Positions 23,640-35,074 of a stretch of 64,000 nucleotides of DNA are shown here, piece by piece. The stretch's first letter is position 1. Every line of letters starts with the position of its first letter. Below the pieces are notes generated by a model. It had not been told where the DNA came from. It saw nothing but the letters and a program-made list of their open reading frames with translations, and made no database searches. Both the position numbers and the translations under genes were made by a program. The stretch is from Asterias amurensis (taxonomy: Eukaryota > Echinodermata > Asteroidea > Forcipulatida > Asteriidae), in contig NC_092659.1 in assembly GCF_032118995.1 (NCBI RefSeq), forward strand, positions 13,510,177-13,574,176, given 5' to 3'.

Positions 23640-24090
23640 CTTTTAACCTGGCTCTCCCCAGGTACCTGGCACACCCCAGGTACCTGGCACACCCCAGGAT
23701 TTGGTTTTGTTCTGAAAACCTGGCTCTTCCCAGGTACCTGTCACACCCCAGGATTTGGTTTTGTTCTGATAACCTGGCTCTTCCCAGGTACCTGGCACAC
23801 CCCAGGATTTGGTTTTGTTCTGAAAACCTGGCTCTTCCCAGGTACCTGTCACACCCCAGGATTTGGTTTTGTTCTGAAAACCTGGCTCTTCCCACAGGTA
23901 CCTGGCACACCCCAGGATTTGGTTTTGTTCTGAAAACCTGGCTCTTCCCAGGTACCTGTCACACCCCAGGATTTGGTTTTGTTCTGAAAACCTGGCTCTT
24001 CCCAGGTACCTGGCACACCTCAGGATTTGGTTTTGTTCTGAAAACCTGGCTCTCCCCTGGTACACCCCAGGATTTGGTTTTGTTCTCATA
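23640..24090. repeat. 54-bp satellite, ~8 units
   Basis: Unit CCTGGCTCTTCCCAGGTACC, then TGGCACACCCCAGGATTTGG, then TTTTGTTCTGAAAA. Alternate units read CTGGCAC and CTGTCAC, implying a 108-bp higher-order unit. The length is a multiple of 3, so frames on both strands stay open by accident. Confidence 0.9.
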
Positions 24091-24149
24091 GCTTTGTTCG
24101 TATCAAGACTTTCAAACAGTTTTAATCTAAACCTTTCTTTTCTTTAACA

Positions 24150-25420
24150 GTTATGATTCTCCGGATAAGTCTTTGATTCTCTGGTTATAAAAGTTGTCAA
24201 GTTCAAATTCTCTTTGATTCTCAAGTTCTGATTATCTGGTTATAAAAGTTGTCAAGTTCAAATTCTCTTTGATTCTCAAGTTCTGATTATCTGGTTATAA
24301 AAGATCTCAAGTTCAAATTCTCTTTGATTCTCAAGTTCTGATTCTCTGGTTATAAAAGTTGTCAAGTTCAAGTTCTCTTTGATTCTCAAGTTCTGATTCT
24401 CTGGTTACAAAAGTTCTCAAGTTCAAATTCTCTTTGATTCTCAAGTTCTGATTATCTGGTTATAAAAGTTCTCAAGTTCAAATTCTCTTTGACTCTCAAG
24501 TTCTGATTCTCTGATTATAAAAGTTCTCAAGTTCAAATTCTCTTTGATTCTCAAGTTCTGATTCTCTGGTTATAAAAGTTCTCAAGTTCAAATTCTCTTT
24601 GATTCTCAAGTTCTGATTCTCTGGTTATTAAAGTTCTCAAGTTCAAATTCTCTCTGATTCTCAAGTTCTGATTATCTGGTTATAAAAGTTCTCTAGTTCA
24701 AATTCTCTTTGATTCTCAAGTTCTGATTCTCTGGTTATAAAAGTTCTCAAGTTCAAATTCTCTTTGGTTTTCAAGTTCTGATTCTCTGGTTATAAAAGTT
24801 CTCAAGTTCAAATTCTCTTTGATTCTCAAGTTCTGATTCTCTGGTTATTAAAGTTATCAAGTTCAAATTCTCTTTGATTCTCAAGTTCTGATTATCTGGT
24901 TATAAAAGTTCTCTAGTTCAAATTCTCGTTGATTCTCAAGTTCTGATTCTCTGGTTATAAAAGTTCTCAAGTTCAAATTCTCTTTGATTCTCAAGTTCTG
25001 ATTCTCTGGTTATAAAAGTTCTCAAGTTCAAATTCTCTTTGATTCTCAAGTTCTGATTCTCTGGTTTTGAAAGTTCTCAAGTTCAAATTCTCGTTGATTC
25101 TCAAGTTCTGATTCTCTGGTTATAAAATGTCTCAAGTTCAAATTCTCTTTGATTCTCAAGTTCTGATTCTCTGGTTATAAAAGTTCTCAAGTTCAAATTC
25201 TCCTTGATTCTCAAGTTCTGATTCTCTGGTTATAAAAGTTCTCTAGTTCAAATTCTCTTTGATTCTCAAGTTCTGATTCTCTGATTATAAAAGTTCTCAA
25301 GTTCAAATTCTCTTTGATTCTCAAGTTCTGATTCTCTGGTTATTAAAGTTCTCAAGTTCAAATTCTCTTTGATTCTCAAGTTCTGATTCTCTGGTTATAA
25401 AAGTTCTCAAGTTCAAATTC
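24150..25420. repeat. 55-bp satellite, ~23 units
   Basis: Unit TCTTTGATTCTCAAGTTCTG, ATTCTCTGGTTATAAAAGTT, CTCAAGTTCAAATTC. Most units carry TATAAAAG. Diverged remnants (TTCTGATTTTCTG, TTCAGATTCTC) continue at 28840-29100 beyond the LINE, so the LINE landed in this array. Confidence 0.92.
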
Positions 25421-25423
25421 TTT

Positions 25424-28400
25424 CATTCATTCAATATACATTTATTTCCACAAAACATTTCCACAATATTAACGTAATACATACAGGTATATTTAAATGA
25501 TAGAAAAAGAAGAAGAATAAACTGGCGGAAAACGCGTGGAGGCAAGGCCCAAAATAAGCCAGGTAGCTTGTAGCGGCTTTCCTTTACAAAACAAAATAGA
25601 TAAACTAAAGGTAAATGCTTAGGACAATACAGACGAAACAGACAGACAGACAGACAGACCGTCAAACAGACAGACAGACAGATAGACGGACAGACATACA
25701 TACGAACTACTGGAGAAAATGACAATGACAAAGTTAGCAAAAACTACAATGAGAATATAGGTATAGAAACTATGTCTTATACTGGGAAATAAGGAACTTT
25801 TTAAAAGATATTTTGAACCTAGCCACAGAGGATGAGGTTTGGATAGTCTGGTCAACCGAATTCCAAAGACGAGGACCATCGTGACGGACAGTGTTGGCTG
25901 TGTACGCTGTGCGTGCCAAAGGGACATGCATGTTGTTACTAGATCTAGTGTTGTGGTTATGGACGTCTCTATTAAAGGTGAAGTAAGACGTGAAAAGGCG
26001 AGGAAGGAGGTTATGTGTGTATTTGTACATGAAGGTGCCTGTTTGAGATTTATTAATGTCGGAAAGTGTAAGGGTGTGTAATTTGATAAAAAGAGGTAAT
26101 GTGTGATCACGTGGTTTGGAGAGTGTTGCCAGCCGGATGGCTCTATTTTGAATGATCATAAGAGAGTGGAGTTCACTGGTGCTAGTGCGTGCCCAAACAA
26201 TATTACAGTAATTGAGATAAGGAAGAACTAAAGTGTTGTAAAGATAGACCATGGCAACAGAGGGTAGAAAGGAGCGAAGCTTAGACATGATGTCAGTATT
26301 GTAGGAAGTAATTTCCGAGATGTGTGAAATGTGCAGAGTCCAGGAAAGTTTGTCATCGATAACAACGCCAAGGAATTCGGTTGAATGTACCCTTTCAATA
26401 GGAACATGGTTAATGCTGATATTGGCGTCATTGATGGTAGACTTTGATTTGGAAAAGATCATGTATTTAGTTTTTTGATAGTTAATAGTGAGTTTGTTTG
26501 TACTGAACCAGGAGGAAACTTTCACTAGTTCAGCGTTCAGCTCTTCAGCCAAAGTAGGCAAGTCAGAATGAGAAAAAAGAATAGTGGTGTCATCCGCAAA
26601 GAGAGTAAAAGACAATTTGGAAGAACAATGGTGAAGATCGTTGACATAAATAAGAAAAAGGAGAGGACCAAGAATAGAACCCTGAGGAACTCCGTGAGTG
26701 ATATCATTCATGGAAGAATCCTTCTGTTCCCATGTAGTGTACTGTTTCCGGTTGTTAAGGTAGTCTTCAAACCATAAGCGTGCGCTACCTCGGATTCCGT
26801 AATGGTGGAGCTTAGCTAGCATGATTTTATGGTCGATGGTGTCAAAAGCTTTGGATAAGTCAATGAAGACACCGGCAGAAATCAAACCATCATTAAGTGA
26901 AGAGCTGAGAGAATCGGTGAGATGAGTGAGAGCAAGATCTGTAGAATAGCTGCTGCGAAAACCAAACTGATGGTCAGACAAGAGGTTGAAGTCAGATAGG
27001 AATTTTAAGAGACGTTTATAGACAAGTCGTTCTAAGATTTTAGAGAAACAGGGAAGGACAGAGATGGGACGGTAGTTAGAGATTTCCTTGGAGCTGCCAT
27101 TTTTGAATACAGGAATCACTTTAGCAATTTTCAGTTGAAAAGGAACAGAGCTAGTAGCAAGCGAGCGGTTGAAAATGTGAGTGAGGGGTGAAGAAATAAG
27201 AGGAATTACTGACTTGATAACAGAAGAATCAATGCCATCAAAGCCACAACTAGAAACACTCTTGAGACTTTTACCGACTTCAACGATTTCATTGGGACAA
27301 GTTGGCATGAAGAAGAAGGAAGACGTATTAGGATTGTGAAGATGATCAAAAAATTGACTGGTAGAGGAAGGAATCTTGCTTGAAAGGGAGGAACCGATGC
27401 TGGAAAAGTAGTTGTTGAAAGAATCAGCGATATCTGATGGGTTAGAAGCAACATTATGGCCGTCGATGATTTCATCAGGAGGCTCAACTTTCTTGTTCTT
27501 GCCCAAGATGTTATTTATTTCTCTCCAAGTGCTCTTAGCGTTACCTTCGTTGGTGCTGAATTTGGAGGCATAGTGATCTTTTTTGGCTTTACAAATCAGA
27601 GAAGTCAGTCGCTTCCGACACTGTTTATATCGGAGTTGGTTGGCATTGGTTGGGTTGCAGAGGAACCGTTTATACAGGTTATTCTTGAGGTTACAAGAAC
27701 TGATGAGATCTGGCGACATCCACGGATAATTGTTTCTAGAGTTAGACACAGTTTTAGAAATGAAAGGAAAGTGGAGGTTGTAAAGATCAGTGAAGAAAGT
27801 AAGAAAGGTACTGTACGCTAACTCAGAGTCCTCCATTCCATAAATGTTACTCCAGTCCGTACGACTAAGTTGTTCGGTGAAGGCTTGAAGAGTGGTGCTT
27901 GTGATGTTCCTTTTGACGAAAGTCTTTTTAGAGGTATGTTGATGTTGAAAACAAGAAGGGGTAATCTGGAAAAGAGGCAAATGATCACAAATATCAGCAA
28001 AGAGAATACCAGGAATGACATGGTTGTCATTGTTAGTCAGAATATTGTCAATAAGTGTTGCAGAGTTTGGTGTAATGCGAGTTGGTTTGTCGATCAAGGG
28101 ACGGAGACCATGAGAATAAATTGTAGTGACAAAATCCTTTGTGAGCTTGTGGTTAGAACAGTTAATCAGGTTCAAGTTAAAATCTCCCGCTATGTAACGC
28201 AGTTTCTTTTCACTATTAATAACACTAAGACAGGCACCAAATGAATTATTGAAGTTGTCAATACAGGTATTAGGAGCTCTGTAAACATTTCCAACAATTA
28301 TATTACTTGCATGATCACGCTCGATCTCAATGAAGATAGATTGATAATCAGAACAGGAAGTCATGAGATCCTCTCTTGTATGATATTTAAGAGAGTCACT

Positions 28401-28827
28401 GATGAACATGGCTGCTCCTCCCCCAAGTTTGTTTTGACGAGAAGAATGAACAAGATGGTAGTTGTCTTTGTGGACATATGGAGGAGGAGCCCCTTTAAAC
28501 CAAGTTTCTGTAAAAGCGTAGATGGAGAAAAGGTGGTTAATAGAACACAAGTAATGTTCAATGTCGTAGAAATGTTCACAGAGACTCCTAGCATTCATAT
28601 AAAACATGGAAAAATCATGTGAAGATAGGTTGAGCTGAAGATTATTAAAGTCATTACTACCAAGGTAAGGACAGGCAGTATCATTTACAATAAACTGCCT
28701 GCCATATTCAAACATCTCCATAAAGGCAACAATAAACAGATGACGTATAAATACACAAAAAACAAACTTTACAAAAAGAACAATGTAACAAAATCAATTA
28801 GGAATTACTTACAAAAAACAACAGGGA
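25424..28827 (-). mobile_element. L2/CR1-type LINE, near-intact
   Basis: The 3' end on the minus strand reads AATAAATGTATATTGAATGA plus GAATGAA, closely like the tail of vertebrate L2/MIR. AAATTCTTT occurs immediately outside both ends (25415-25423 and 28828-28836), a likely target duplication. A GACA microsatellite lies in the 3' UTR at 25640-25700. No ORF1 is present in the ~100 bp upstream of the long frame, so the copy is 5' truncated or from a one-ORF lineage. Confidence 0.85.
25770..28721 (-). CDS. LINE endonuclease-reverse transcriptase (983 codons, open)
   Basis: An uninterrupted protein. APE-type endonuclease: FYMNARSL (41-47), TETWF with Glu72, GDFN (178-181), DH (245-246). Reverse transcriptase: NGSSKEISNYRPISVLP (540-556), FIDLSKAFDTIDH (618-630), HGVPQGSILGPLLF (675-688), FADD catalytic pair (707-710). 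A C-terminal region follows with no added zinc knuckle recognised. It would nick target DNA and prime reverse transcription of its own RNA. The absence of stops suggests a recent insertion. Clade placement in the CR1-L2 group is by motif and 3' tail. Confidence 0.9.
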   Translation of the reverse strand: MEMFEYGRQFIVNDTACPYLGSNDFNNLQLNLSSHDFSMFYMNARSLCEHFYDIEHYLCSINHLFSIYAFTETWFKGAPPPYVHKDNYHLVHSSRQNKLGGGAAMFISDSLKYHTREDLMTSCSDYQSIFIEIERDHASNIIVGNVYRAPNTCIDNFNNSFGACLSVINSEKKLRYIAGDFNLNLINCSNHKLTKDFVTTIYSHGLRPLIDKPTRITPNSATLIDNILTNNDNHVIPGILFADICDHLPLFQITPSCFQHQHTSKKTFVKRNITSTTLQAFTEQLSRTDWSNIYGMEDSELAYSTFLTFFTDLYNLHFPFISKTVSNSRNNYPWMSPDLISSCNLKNNLYKRFLCNPTNANQLRYKQCRKRLTSLICKAKKDHYASKFSTNEGNAKSTWREINNILGKNKKVEPPDEIIDGHNVASNPSDIADSFNNYFSSIGSSLSSKIPSSTSQFFDHLHNPNTSSFFFMPTCPNEIVEVGKSLKSVSSCGFDGIDSSVIKSVIPLISSPLTHIFNRSLATSSVPFQLKIAKVIPVFKNGSSKEISNYRPISVLPCFSKILERLVYKRLLKFLSDFNLLSDHQFGFRSSYSTDLALTHLTDSLSSSLNDGLISAGVFIDLSKAFDTIDHKIMLAKLHHYGIRGSARLWFEDYLNNRKQYTTWEQKDSSMNDITHGVPQGSILGPLLFLIYVNDLHHCSSKLSFTLFADDTTILFSHSDLPTLAEELNAELVKVSSWFSTNKLTINYQKTKYMIFSKSKSTINDANISINHVPIERVHSTEFLGVVIDDKLSWTLHISHISEITSYNTDIMSKLRSFLPSVAMVYLYNTLVLPYLNYCNIVWARTSTSELHSLMIIQNRAIRLATLSKPRDHTLPLFIKLHTLTLSDINKSQTGTFMYKYTHNLLPRLFTSYFTFNRDVHNHNTRSSNNMHVPLARTAYTANTVRHDGPRLWNSVDQTIQTSSSVARFKISFKKFLISQYKT

Positions 28828-28839
28828 AAATTCTTTTGT

Positions 28840-29720
28840 TATCAAGTTCTCTTAGATTTTTAAGAGAACTTATTTAGTCAAGGTATAATCCTTTGTTTAC
28901 TGTAAGTTCTTATTTTCGTTTTTGCCATTCTGATTTTCTGTTTGTTAATGTTCTAATTCTTAGTTTTTTTATCTCAGTTCAGATTCTCCAATTATTCAAG
29001 CTCTTAATATAATTTTGCTTCTCTTTATTAAAGTATTGATTCTTATTGGTTTTAGTTCTCTTTTAATTCAAATTATGACTCTTGAAATTCTCAGCACCAA
29101 CACTCTGAAAGAAAAAAAGAAAAAAGAGAAAAATCATTAGAAATATTGGCAAACCTTTTAGTCAAAGGTTTAAGATAGTTGAAAATGCAATATATTTTAA
29201 GCAAACATCAGAATAAACAGACCTAATCACTACATATCAGATGTAATGTATATCCATGAATATTGTTCTGCACTGGCATACCCCCTTTTAAGGTAAATGA
29301 TTGCTTATGATGTGAACAACTCCGGAATTGATGTTCTAATTTTGTTGAGATGGATCACTGATTCCAACATACCATGGCAGATTATCAACCATGGTTTAAA
29401 GCTACGGTTCTTTGAATCACAGTGTGTGCATACTCACATTCGTTCAAAAGACAGCATCAAATCATGGTATTCATTACAACAACCTTTGTTATCTTTTCTT
29501 TGTCAAGTCAGAGTTTCATTGTGGCATTGGTATTTTCAAAAAAGAAAAATACTCTTGAAGCCCCCCAAAAAGATTCAAATATGATACAGCAGATGGGCAT
29601 GGAAAATTATCTGCATACCGACCAGAAGTTCTTGAAAGATAATGAGAAACAACATCAACGTTGCAATAACTAATATCCAACACTTTTATTTACCTGGTAG
29701 ATAACAACAATACCATTATA
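28840..29720. other. Decayed 55-bp satellite, then no gene recognised
   Basis: 28840-29100 has scattered satellite words. 29100-29720 shows small open frames without domain signatures. Confidence 0.4.
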
Positions 29721-31048
29721 CATACAATATCTAAATAAAATTATTTCACTCTTTGACTTGTACTGTAAAACTTACATTAGACTTATTTCACTCCAAAATA
29801 GGTTCACTCACTTTCAACTGTAAGAACAAAGACGTTCACTCAGTGCAAGCACTGCCACTGTCAGCCAACCACAGCCTGGAATATACAAAAAATAACAAAT
29901 TACAAATCGAGACCACACCAGCTCTCCTATCAATGTTAACCCCACTCCAGCATACCGCTTTCAGATTTTACAAGTCAATAATGGCATAATAAAAGCCGAA
30001 CCCTATTGATCACCCTGTGCAATCACTAATGTTAAATCGATAGGCGCATCTTCTACAACTAAAAAAAGAAAACCCATACTGAATAATGTCCTGTGGGGTG
30101 AGCATAGTTCCAGTAGCCCCAGTCGGCCCTTTTTTGTCTCAATTGAGAATGTGCCAACACTCCTCCACCAGAAATTTTACCAATGATTGTACAATTACAT
30201 GCAAGTTTACTATAGTAGTTTCTTGTCTTACTGAAATAAACAACTGATAACAACTAATACTTTTTTTAGTAGCGGCGCAGTGCCGTGCATTTGCAACTGG
30301 TGATAGGTGCAGTCTAGTGAATATACAGTGAACTACCTATATAGTCATCGCATCAATAAATAAAAAAAATTCCATTCCACCATGAAGGTACATGTGTATA
30401 CACTTTCAGGGGACTTGCTCTTAGCTTCTATTGAATGTGTACACAACTTCCAACTAGAATCACATGTACCATGCATACTTACTTGAACTTTGATGAATGC
30501 CAATCAGCAACAACAATCCTTCGCTCTACTCAAAAGCACTGTCAGCCAAAAACAGACGGAGACACTGGAATAGACAAAATAAACAAATAAATTACAAATC
30601 AAGACCCCACCGCCTGACTTAAAAATAAATACCTACAATGGGTCCTACTACTTGCATTTAAAATCCACAACAGAGGCATAAAACTGTAAGTATTCGCTAA
30701 AAGATCACTTTCATAAGTCTTAGATTCCATTTCGGTTATTTTTTATTACATTTAATTGAGTTTTATTCTGAGAGAACACAAAATCGCGAATCAGCAAAGT
30801 CATACAGAACAGAGGCACTTTCCTGAAAACGGAATAGTCTTGGCCCAAGACGTCAACTATCGGTACCACGTAGTGCATTAAGTACTGCGTTTCGTGTAAA
30901 TTGATCGCTGACGACTTGGGTCAAGACTAATCCATAACTGGTATCTGCGTTGTGGTTGAGTTGACGGTGAGTTGACAGCAAGTAGTACCAAGTAGTACCA
31001 CCACTTATAATATGGTGGCACACCATTGCAGAGTAGCATTGATAATAC
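29720..31048 (-). repeat. Exon-like duplicated modules, first pair
   Basis: Two related modules. The second (30483-30564) is an 82-nt exon-like segment on the minus strand with acceptor TTTTGTCTATTCCAG and donor GTAAGTATG; the first (about 29817-29877) has ATATTCCAG and a GTGAGT-like donor. Neither has a long frame. 30150-31048 is repeated at 42671-43597, including CTATCGGTACCACGTAGTGC and ATGGTGGCACACCATTGCAG. Confidence 0.6.
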
Positions 31049-32380
31049 CCCTTATAAAAATTCACTGTAGTTTTACCATAGTTATTCTATAGTTTCACTA
31101 TAGTTTGTAAAGTTTACTATAATACCTATAGTAAAAATAAAGTTTCCTTCAGAGTAAAGTTACTGTAGTTTTATTACAATACGTACTTCAGTAAAACTAC
31201 AAGATAACTGTAGTATATTAGAAGTAAAACTACAGTTTTATATTTTGGATAAACTTCAGTTTTACTTTAAAAATTCACTGTAGTTTTACCATAGTTATTC
31301 TATAGTTTCACTATAGTTTGTAAAGTTTACTATCATACCTATAGTAAAAAATAAAGTTTCCCTCAGAGTAAAGTTATTGTAGCTTTATTAAAATACGTAC
31401 TTCAGTAAAACTACAATATAACTGTAGTATATCAGAAGTAAAACTATAGTTTTATATTTTGAATAAACTTCAGTTTTACTTTATCTACAAACTGAGGTTA
31501 AACTTAAAAAAAACTGTAGTAAAACGTGGTACTAAGATTTTACTAAAGAATTCTAGTTTTCTATGGATCTAAATTTCTACAATTGCGTTTATTTTTAAAA
31601 GTGGAGTCCCTGTATCAGGTTGTCTATATTCTATAGAAATTAGTTTCTTAGTTTCTATTATAAACATTTCTTTAAAAAACTTTTCAAAAGTAGAATCCCA
31701 GCTTAAACAAAAATGTTTTTAAACATACTCCCCCCCCCGAGTTCAAAATCTTTGTATTGTAGCTCGAAAAATAATGACTGGACACTTTTCCACCAATAGA
31801 GGGCGCTATACGATAAGTGGTTGTATAACAGGTCAGCACCTAGACTTCGCTTATGTAAACTGAAGAGCTATGTTCTGCACAACATGTGGAGCCCGTCTAT
31901 GTATCAGTCAGAGTCAGTTTCAAACTGTTTCAAACGGCAGACACCAACGGATTCTATATTCTGTGCTGATGTTGTAGTTTTGGTGTATGATAATTGTACA
32001 TTATGGAGGTATTTCCAGTGAATTTTAAAGGCTGACTGTGTGGGGGCTGATTAAATGTGAATTTCACAGTGAAAAATTAAGAGCAAGAGAGAATCGACGT
32101 CCGTCAGGTACCGTCGCCGTGAGAGTGATGTCGGTGATCATTTTTGTTGGTAAGTACATGTACGTGTTAGATTTTAGCCTAATTGTTGTTGGTTTTTTTT
32201 GTGTAATTAATCGTTTTGGTTTGGTTGGACTTGGAACCTATGAGGGATATGTTAAAGATTATTCTATTAATTTTAAGTGTGCTTGGGGAAAAGATTCATA
32301 CATAATAGGGGGGCCAACTTGATACTCTGTCCATGCTGTCTTGGTCTACCCTGTACCTGTTATTAATATTATTCTAGGAT

Positions 32381-32512
32381 AACTTTCCGTATGGCGCCAC
32401 CACTTTTTCACTCATTTTTACAAAAAGGGATATCTCATTGAGGTAAATTAGATATTATATTATTTCATATCGAATGAAAAAGTGAAAAAGTGGTGGCGCC
32501 ATACGGAAACTT
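32381..32512. mobile_element. 132-bp foldback MITE
   Basis: 32-bp inverted ends, one mismatch, beginning AACTTTCCGTATGGCGCCAC. The centre is AT rich. Non-coding. Confidence 0.75.
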
Positions 32513-32727
32513 TTCCTTATTCTAATTCAGAATCAGAGCCACCATTCATGAATTTATCTTAATTAGTTGCAGTGTATAAACTCATGAATGAAGGCCCTGA
32601 ATTAAGACTCTTAACACTTCTGAATGCAGACTCTTGTTGATGCATTCGGCCACACAAGCATGAGAAGCATGACAAGTGGGGCTAGGCTAGCCCTGGTAGG
32701 ACGTCAGTCAGTGCCGCTGTACTGACG

Positions 32728-33346
32728 TCCTGGGTATAAAGGTTCTTTACAATGCGATCACAAATTCGACTACAATTTTCATTATTTTTTACCTGATTTG
32801 AGAAGTTGAAATTCCGTCCATATATTCTTAGTGTCCCTTAGGAGTTCTGTACTACCGATGTGATCATCATGTACCAATTTATAGTGTGAGCTAAAGTGCG
32901 CATGGCTTTGAGTATAGTGCCGCTATTGGCCATACGTCGGGTGCAATCAATGAATATGACCCTTTTTAAATTTGCGCAAGCCAGTCGTGCGTTCAAAAAA
33001 AGCAGAGGAAAATGAAGTTTGCGCTGAACAAAAATGCAGCATGCGCAAATTAAGAAAGACTGTCACATCTCCATCCGCCACGAGAGGGCGGTAGTGATCA
33101 ATGCAAGAAAGTGTTTACAAGCAAGTCCGTTCTCGACGTGCGAGTGGGAAACGTCAATTTCAATTTGCTTTTCACAAAATATGAACACCAAAGGAAAAAA
33201 ATCAAAAATTTTAAATAAAACGATCTTGGAGTTCCAACTACAAGGAACATGTGAGGAAAAGTTCAGCTTCCTGAGTTAAGTAGATATATTTTTAAATAAA
33301 TTTACAAATTTTTTCGCAATGGTACGGAACCTTTATACCCTGGACT
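32728..33346. mobile_element. TIR element, ~0.6 kb
   Basis: Left end CCTGGGTATAAAGGTTC, right end GAACCTTTATACCCTGG, similar for about 28 bp. Just left of it ACGTCAGT ... ACTGACGT forms a short 11-bp stem (32699-32732). No domain seen inside. Confidence 0.55.
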
Positions 33347-35074
33347 CCGTCGCGTTGCCTGTTGGAGGAGTCCAACATGGGCTAGGCATGCTATTGCTAG
33401 GCAAAGCGCTGCAGTGAGGTTTACTAGTTTTTATTTAAATTTGTTAAAAAAAAAAAAAATTCTGTGGTATGGTATGTTTGTGTTTATTTAATCCTTAATT
33501 ATTTTTGTTGGCCCTACTTTACTTATTTTCTTGGCTAGGAAAAAATTTGTCTTGGTTCCGACATTTAAAAATTAAACCCAAATTAATATTTGATAGTGGG
33601 GTCATTCCGTGTCAAATCAACCAATTTTCAGAAAAGTTCCCAGGTGACCCCCTCAGATTTTGATGAAACTTCATCAGAATGATTGGATGTGACAAAAATG
33701 AACACATACAAAAAAGCTAAGTCATACTCCATGTCGTTTTCGAGATATGACCCATTGAAATTTGGTCAAGGCGGCCATTTTGTACTCGCGCGAGACGCGA
33801 AAATGTGTTTTTTGTGATAATTGCCGACTTTAAAAGCTCATAATTTAAATATTGTACCAGGTAGAGAGCTCAAATTTGGTATTCCATCTTACTTCTTGCC
33901 AAATTTCATGAATCTGCCCTCAATTTAAGAGTATCTCCTTTAATTTTTTAGTTATGGTCTTCTAAAGTAGGCACTTTAATCAGCCAAAAGTGTTTTTTGT
34001 GATAATTGGGGTCACCCTGTACCCACATGAGGGGTCAAATGAAACCTATATTCGCTAGTTATTATCTATTGGTGCATGTCTTTACCCATAAGCAATTATA
34101 AGCTCACAAATGCATTCATTCAGAAATAGCATGGACCCAAAGTTGGTTCCAGCCAGAAAAAGGTCAAAAAGACCCCGCCCGTCTTGACCCCGGTTGACCC
34201 CGCGATCAATTGAAACATTTTTTGAAATTGATACCAGTTAAACATATATATTATATCTACTTATACACCAATTTTCAGCTTTGGCACTCAACTCCTTTAT
34301 GGTGTGGTGGCAATTTGAATATTACATGTTTTTGGCACATTTTAATATAATATCATACAGAATACATGTACATGTACATTCATGTACACATCTAATACAT
34401 GGTAATAAATGTTTGAAGCTTATTTTTTTCTGGCTAGCAAAAAGTAACATAAATGCATTGGCATTTGTGGTGTCTGCGTGATACACAAGTTCAAATTTTG
34501 TTTGAGAAAGTAGTGTTTGCATGTGATACACAATAGAGAAGTATTGTTCTAAAAAAGTAGTGTATGGAAGTAATAATACCAGTGTTTATGCAAATGAGGT
34601 GACCATGTGATTGGAAAGTTTAACCAGGATAAAACATTCAGGAAACAAAGGGACTGGGGTTGGGTAAAAACCAGAGAAGAATATGACAGACAGTGAGTGT
34701 TAAGTACTGGCATATTTTATTTGTATTGTGTGGTTTGATCCATGTTTCAAGTGAAACTCCACATGGTATATAATACTGTGGTTGGTTCCATCCTGGGGTA
34801 TTGTTCCAATATTCTGTGTGTCTTATGGGAGATTTTTGCAGCACTTTGAGGTACCTGCCTTAAATTATTTATTGCAGTTGAAAACATGCATCATCAACCC
34901 ATTTCTAAAAACAATAATACAAATAAACTTACTTTTTTGCTAGCCAGAAAAAAAAACAGTTACACAAGCTTCAAACATATATTACCATGTATTGTACATG
35001 TGTCATGAATGTACATGTACATGTTTTCTGTATGATATTACATTAAAATGTGCCAAAAACATATAATATTCAAA

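Noticed and set aside
23591..24091. 166- and 148-codon frames over the Pro/Trp-rich repeats
   Set aside because: Product of the 54-bp satellite, open in several frames.
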